Shown piece after piece: positions 7,853-10,357 of a stretch of DNA of 10,357 bases. Source of the stretch: Actinomycetes bacterium (lineage in GTDB: Bacteria > Actinomycetota > Acidimicrobiia > Acidimicrobiales > SZUA-35). The stretch covers positions 1-10,357 of the forward strand of contig JAAETV010000274.1 in NCBI GenBank assembly GCA_024227975.1, read 5' to 3'. The position numbers and the translations under genes were made by a program. Each line of letters starts with the position of its first letter. Positions within the stretch are counted from its first letter, which is position 1. Under the pieces are notes generated by a model that saw only the letters and a list, made by a program, of their open reading frames with translations, made no database searches and had not been told where the DNA came from.

Positions 7853-8548
7853 TCAGCTCACCTTCAACACGAACCCGACCCCTCTCACGGTCTCGATGAT
7901 ACGGGGGGCGTTGGCGGCGTCGAACTTGCGTCTGAGATAGCCGATGAAGACATCCACGACATTGGTGTCGGTGTCGAAGTCGTAGCCCCAGACCAGCTCG
8001 AGCAATCTGACCCTACTCAGGACAATTCCGGGGTTGGCGGCCAGTGCGGCCAGCAGATCGAATTCGCGCTGTGAAAGGTCGAGGCTGGCCCCATCGTAGG
8101 AAGCGGTCCGACGGTCGAGATTGAGCCAGAGGGCCCCGCAGGCCAGGGCTCCCTCCGACGAGACCGAGATCAGCTCGGAGCGTCGGACCAGGGCTTTCAA
8201 CCTCAAAGCCAGCTCCTCGAGGTCGAAGGGCTTGACCAGATAGTCGTCCGCCCCGGCTTGCAAGCCCCCTACCCGGTCCTTGACCTGGTCCAGGGCTGAC
8301 AGGATGAGGATTGGCACCTGGACCTCGATGCTCCGGAGCCGCTTGCACAGATCAATCCCTGACATACCAGGGAGGCCGACGTCGACGACGAGCACGTCCG
8401 GAGGTCGGGCCGCGATCCGAACGAGGGCTGTCTCGGCATCGGCGACAGAACCGACATTGAAGCCATGCACCCTGAGGCCTCGATCGACCGCCGTTCGCAC
8501 GGCTTCATCATCTTCAACGACCAGTACCCGGTTCGTCTCTGCCGTCAC
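7853..8548 (-). CDS. OmpR/PhoB-family response regulator
   Basis: A 231-residue regulator of standard length. Receiver domain about residues 6-120: acidic pair Asp13/Asp14 (VEDDE), phosphoacceptor Asp56 (VVDVGLPG), switch Ser84, Tyr103 and Lys106 (VKPF). Winged-helix DNA-binding domain about residues 135-231, with the recognition-helix region NVVDVFIGYLRRKF and the C-terminal hairpin RGVGFVLK typical of OmpR/PhoB, MtrA and MprA types. The chosen GTG start at 8548 is 4 nt after the lipoprotein stop, so the two genes are likely translationally coupled. It is followed after 12 nt by its kinase. Target promoters are unknown; autoregulation from the divergent region near 9389-9555 is a reasonable guess. 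Confidence 0.96.
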   Translation of the reverse strand: MTAETNRVLVVEDDEAVRTAVDRGLRVHGFNVGSVADAETALVRIAARPPDVLVVDVGLPGMSGIDLCKRLRSIEVQVPILILSALDQVKDRVGGLQAGADDYLVKPFDLEELALRLKALVRRSELISVSSEGALACGALWLNLDRRTASYDGASLDLSQREFDLLAALAANPGIVLSRVRLLELVWGYDFDTDTNVVDVFIGYLRRKFDAANAPRIIETVRGVGFVLKVS

Positions 8549-8552
8549 GGAG

Positions 8553-8987
8553 TCAGTCTGCTCCCAAGTCGAGCTCGAGATCAGTCAGCAGCTGATCTAT
8601 TTCGTCCAAGGCCCGTTCCAGCTCGGCCAGTTGATCCGGGCCAAACAGTTCATGGTCATGAGCGCTGGCGGCCGGTTCACCGGTGGTTGAAAGCGGTGCG
8701 GTGGTCGAGGGCGGTGCTGTGGTCGTCGATTGTGCTGTCGTCGACGGCGACATCGAAGTAGACGGTGAGATCGAGGTAGGGGTCGGTTCCTGGGAGAGCT
8801 CCACCGTCGTTGTTCTTGTCGCCGCCACCGCAGTAGCCCCGGGGGCGTCGTCACCCGTGTCGACAAAGCTCAGCGCCTCATGAGTTGTCTCGGCCGACTC
8901 GGGTTCGCCGCCCCAAGCTCCTTGGTCGACCCCGCACCCGAGCAGTAGGGCTGACAGAGAGACAATGCCGAGCCATCTGGCTCTCAT
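8553..8987 (-). CDS. Thr/Ser/Pro-rich lipoprotein of unknown function
   Basis: A 144-residue predicted lipoprotein. A short basic N-terminus (MRAR) is followed by a hydrophobic stretch and the lipobox LLGC with Cys18, predicting lipid anchoring on the outer face of the membrane. Residues about 55-108 are a low-complexity Thr/Ser/Pro/Ala linker with repeated STT and SPST units. The C-terminus (about 117-142) is an acidic, leucine-rich amphipathic helix (LAELERALDEIDQLLTDLEL) that could form a coiled coil. The start is fixed by an ATGA overlap with the stop of the upstream gene; a longer start at 9011 would put eight extra residues before the signal and overlap that gene more deeply. It sits directly ahead of the regulator and kinase. 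In Streptomyces the lipoprotein CseA precedes CseB/CseC in the same order, so a sensory-accessory role is possible, by analogy of layout only. Confidence 0.85.
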   Translation of the reverse strand: MRARWLGIVSLSALLLGCGVDQGAWGGEPESAETTHEALSFVDTGDDAPGATAVAATRTTTVELSQEPTPTSISPSTSMSPSTTAQSTTTAPPSTTAPLSTTGEPAASAHDHELFGPDQLAELERALDEIDQLLTDLELDLGAD

Positions 8988-9388
8988 AGATCGATCCCAT
9001 GCTCGACACACAGGTCTCCATACGAGGCGATGATGTCACGCCGTAGTACCAGGATTTCCCTGACCTGGGTTCGGACCGTCAATCGGTTCTCGAGAACGGT
9101 CGCCCAGTGGTCACGCCCGTTTTCAGTGGCCACCGCTGCCTTGTCTTCCAGCCACAATAGTGAGCCGGGTACTGTCTCGTCACCGTCGATGACGCTCAAG
9201 ATGTAGTCGAGGCGCGCCTCGACGAGGGGAATGCGGTAGCAGACCGCGATCATTCGAGGGCCGACCTCGTCCGGCTCGTGGGCTCCCACGGCCGATGGCG
9301 CCACCAGGGTCGCGGCTAGCCCTACTGCCGCCAAGGTCGTTGCGGCCAGGGCCTTTCGAGCCCGTGCTCTTCGTGTCCGTACCGCCAT
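8984..9388 (-). CDS. Secreted alpha-helical protein of unknown function
   Basis: A 134-residue protein with an Arg-rich n-region (residues 3-12), a hydrophobic core (14-31) and a likely signal peptidase I site after Ala36 (AVGA, then HEPDE). The mature part is about 98 residues, appears largely helical and is rich in charged residues. It has exactly two cysteines, Cys50 and Cys127, near its ends, which could form a disulfide outside the cell. I do not recognise the family. ATG at 9388 has a GAGGT ribosome binding sequence and is the first gene of the leftward run, facing the divergent intergenic region. Its stop overlaps the lipoprotein start (ATGA), tying the two exported products together. 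Position ahead of a two-component system suggests a role in signal perception or a product of the same envelope response; this is inference. Confidence 0.82.
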   Translation of the reverse strand: MAVRTRRARARKALAATTLAAVGLAATLVAPSAVGAHEPDEVGPRMIAVCYRIPLVEARLDYILSVIDGDETVPGSLLWLEDKAAVATENGRDHWATVLENRLTVRTQVREILVLRRDIIASYGDLCVEHGIDL

Positions 9389-9422
9389 GTCCCTACCTCA
9401 ATTCGTTCGTGAATCCCTCGTG

Positions 9423-9433
9423 GTGAGTCGGGT
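9423..9433. repeat. 11-bp direct repeat, copy 1
   Basis: GTGAGTCGGGT, identical to the copy at 9465-9475. The start-to-start distance is 42 bp, about four helical turns, so both copies lie on the same face of the DNA. On the minus strand this copy follows TTGACC, a possible -35 element of the leftward operon. Candidate regulator binding site. Confidence 0.5.
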
Positions 9434-9464
9434 CAACCATGAACGCGGTTTCTAAGGAAAGCCT

Positions 9465-9475
9465 GTGAGTCGGGT
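9465..9475. repeat. 11-bp direct repeat, copy 2
   Basis: Second exact copy of GTGAGTCGGGT. Its last base is the first base of the GlxR/CRP-like palindrome, so a protein bound here would contact or compete with one bound at the palindrome. Confidence 0.5.
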
Positions 9476-9490
9476 GTGACGTAGGTCACG
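9475..9490. promoter_or_regulatory. GlxR/CRP-type operator
   Basis: TGTGACGTAGGTCACG matches the corynebacterial GlxR consensus TGTGANNTANNTCACA, and the general CRP-family consensus, at every fixed position except the final base. It lies between the divergent genes. For the leftward operon, a weak -10-like TAGAAA on the minus strand (9454-9449) would place the site centre about 40 bp upstream of the start point, near the usual class II activator position. Which gene set it controls, and whether the organism has a CRP-family regulator, cannot be seen here. Confidence 0.55.
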
Positions 9491-9521
9491 TCAAACCCGA
9501 GGGTTGGAGGAGGTCGATCAG

Positions 9522-9551
9522 GTGCGCGAGACTTCACTGAATAGGAGGTAG
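9522..9551 (+). other. Nine-codon mini-ORF upstream of the DUF35 gene
   Basis: GTG at 9522 follows GGAGGAGGT (9506-9514) at a 7-base spacing, an excellent ribosome binding site. It would encode MRETSLNRR and stop at TAG 9549-9551. Its last two codons are tandem AGG arginine codons, which are at the same time the Shine-Dalgarno of the DUF35 gene. A ribosome on this ORF would cover the DUF35 ribosome binding site. It may be a regulatory leader or simple coincidence of purine-rich sequence. Confidence 0.35.
9543..9549 (+). promoter_or_regulatory. Ribosome binding site of the DUF35 gene
   Basis: AGGAGGT, six bases ahead of the GTG start at 9556. The strength and spacing settle this start. Confidence 0.8.
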
Positions 9552-9555
9552 GCGC

Positions 9556-9957
9556 GTGAGCGACGTTGCTGAACAAGTTCCACTGGTTGACTATCTGGTA
9601 TTGGGTGATGACCCTCATCTCGAGGCACACGAGTGCACGAGTTGCCAGGCCCGCTATTTCGATCGGCGCAATGCCTGCGCCTCATGCTTCGGTACTGATT
9701 TCAAGACGGTGGTGATCCCGAATGAGGGGACGCTGACGTCCTACACCATCGTGGCCTTCGCTGCCCCCGGCGTCGACGTGCCCTTCGTGGCTGGCGTCAT
9801 CGACTGTGGCGGAACAAGCGTCCGGGGCAATGTGATCAACACCGAGCCCGATCCCGACCATGTCAGCCTCGGTATGAACGTGAGGCTCTCCACCTACACG
9901 ATCGGCACCGACGACAAAGGCACCGAGGCCATTGGCTTCGGCTACGAACCGGCGTAA
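9556..9957 (+). CDS. DUF35 zinc-ribbon/OB-fold protein (thiolase partner)
   Basis: A 133-residue protein. The N-terminal rubredoxin-like zinc ribbon has Cys27-x2-Cys30 and Cys41-x2-Cys44, followed by an OB-fold from about residue 50 (LTSYTIV, PFVAGVIDCGGTSVRGNVI). This is the standard layout and length of the DUF35 acyl-CoA-associated family. Known members form stable complexes with thiolase-fold enzymes, for example the archaeal acetoacetyl-CoA thiolase/HMG-CoA synthase bridge and the ChsH2-Ltp2 steroid aldolase, shaping the CoA channel. The thiolase gene begins 11 nt downstream, which fits that role. GTG start at 9556 with a strong AGGAGGT. It is transcribed away from the two-component operon and shares the divergent regulatory region with it. 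Confidence 0.93.
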   Translation: MSDVAEQVPLVDYLVLGDDPHLEAHECTSCQARYFDRRNACASCFGTDFKTVVIPNEGTLTSYTIVAFAAPGVDVPFVAGVIDCGGTSVRGNVINTEPDPDHVSLGMNVRLSTYTIGTDDKGTEAIGFGYEPA

Positions 9958-9968
9958 GGAGTTACACC

Positions 9969-10357
9969 ATGAGTGCAAGTGATGACATCTGGATCCTCGG
10001 GATCCATATGACCAAGTTCGGTAAGCACCCCGATCTCGACACGGTCGACCTCGGAGCCCAGGCTGTGATGGGGGCCCTCTCCGATGGGGGAGTGACCATG
10101 GGCGACATGGGCATCATGGCCGCCGGCAACCTCATGGGTGGTGGCTCGATCGGTCAGCAGATCCAGAAGCAGGTCGGCCAGACGGGTATCCCCGTCTACA
10201 ACGTGTCCAATGCCTGTGCCACCGGGGCTACCGCCCTGCGCACGGCGATCATGGCCGTGAAGGCTGGCGAGTGCGATATGGGTCTCGCCGTCGGCGTCGA
10301 GAAGCTGGCCGGTGCCGGTCTGCTCGGCGGCGGGGGCAAGCCCAAGAAGGACGAAAA
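9969..10357 (+). CDS. Thiolase-family protein (acetyl-CoA acetyltransferase/lipid-transfer type), 3'-partial
   Basis: ATG at 9969 follows AAGGAGTT, which begins within the DUF35 stop codon. The frame is open to the right edge, giving about 129 residues. The N-terminus (DDIWILGIHMTKFGKH) is that of the Ltp/SCP-x-like thiolases usually encoded next to DUF35 proteins, and Cys83 in NACATGATAL is the expected acyl-accepting nucleophile. The rest of the active site (the later His and Cys) lies outside the window. Family role: thiolytic cleavage or condensation of acyl-CoA, or, in Ltp2-like members, retro-aldol cleavage; sequence here does not separate these. It forms an apparent two-gene unit with the DUF35 gene, and more genes may follow. 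Confidence 0.92.
   Translation, partial: MSASDDIWILGIHMTKFGKHPDLDTVDLGAQAVMGALSDGGVTMGDMGIMAAGNLMGGGSIGQQIQKQVGQTGIPVYNVSNACATGATALRTAIMAVKAGECDMGLAVGVEKLAGAGLLGGGGKPKKDE

Noticed and set aside
8988..9011. Upstream start for the lipoprotein gene
   Set aside because: The ATG at 8987 overlaps the preceding stop as ATGA and gives a standard lipoprotein signal; the longer form puts an odd extension before it.
9494..9505. Small inverted repeat AACCC-GA-GGGTT upstream of the DUF35 gene
   Set aside because: Five-base arms in GC-rich DNA are common by chance, and it does not match an operator I know.

Overview
The window reads as ordinary high-GC chromosomal DNA from an actinobacterium. The protein repertoire suggests an Acidimicrobiia-like or other lipid-degrading lineage: fused type III CoA-transferase, double hot-dog MaoC dehydratase, DUF35/thiolase pair, GTG and TTG starts. 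That taxonomic guess is inference; no rRNA or other marker is present. I see no mobile element, CRISPR array, tRNA or rRNA.

Layout: a 5'-truncated cobalamin-independent methionine-synthase-like (MetE/UROD fold) gene runs rightward from the left edge to 738 and converges on the end of a leftward run. That run (9388 down to 757) holds eight tightly packed genes. In transcription order they are: a secreted protein of unknown function, a Thr-rich lipoprotein of unknown function, an OmpR-type response regulator, its sensor histidine kinase, a MaoC-type dehydratase, a two-domain CaiB/BaiF CoA-transferase, a type-B carboxylesterase and a LOG-family nucleotide phosphoribohydrolase. Most junctions are 4-15 nt gaps or an ATGA overlap, so one operon is likely. 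The largest gap, 103 nt before the esterase, could hold an internal promoter, but I recognise none there.

A 167-bp divergent intergenic region (9389-9555) separates this run from a rightward pair: a DUF35 zinc-ribbon/OB-fold protein and the start of a thiolase, which is cut by the right edge. The region carries a near-perfect GlxR/CRP-type palindrome, an 11-bp perfect direct repeat at 42-bp spacing, and a nine-codon mini-ORF with a strong ribosome binding site whose stop codon touches the DUF35 Shine-Dalgarno.

Taken together, the window looks like a locus for acyl-CoA or ester catabolism: ester hydrolysis, CoA transfer, hydration/dehydration and thiolysis. It is physically tied to an envelope-sensing two-component system with two uncharacterised exported partners. 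The most interesting points are that coupling, the odd 5' end of the MaoC gene (a 12-codon ORF with the good ribosome binding site, overlapping a TTG start by TTGA), and the regulatory structure of the divergent region. Nothing proves a wholly new system; the exported pair plus two-component system is the best candidate for undescribed biology.
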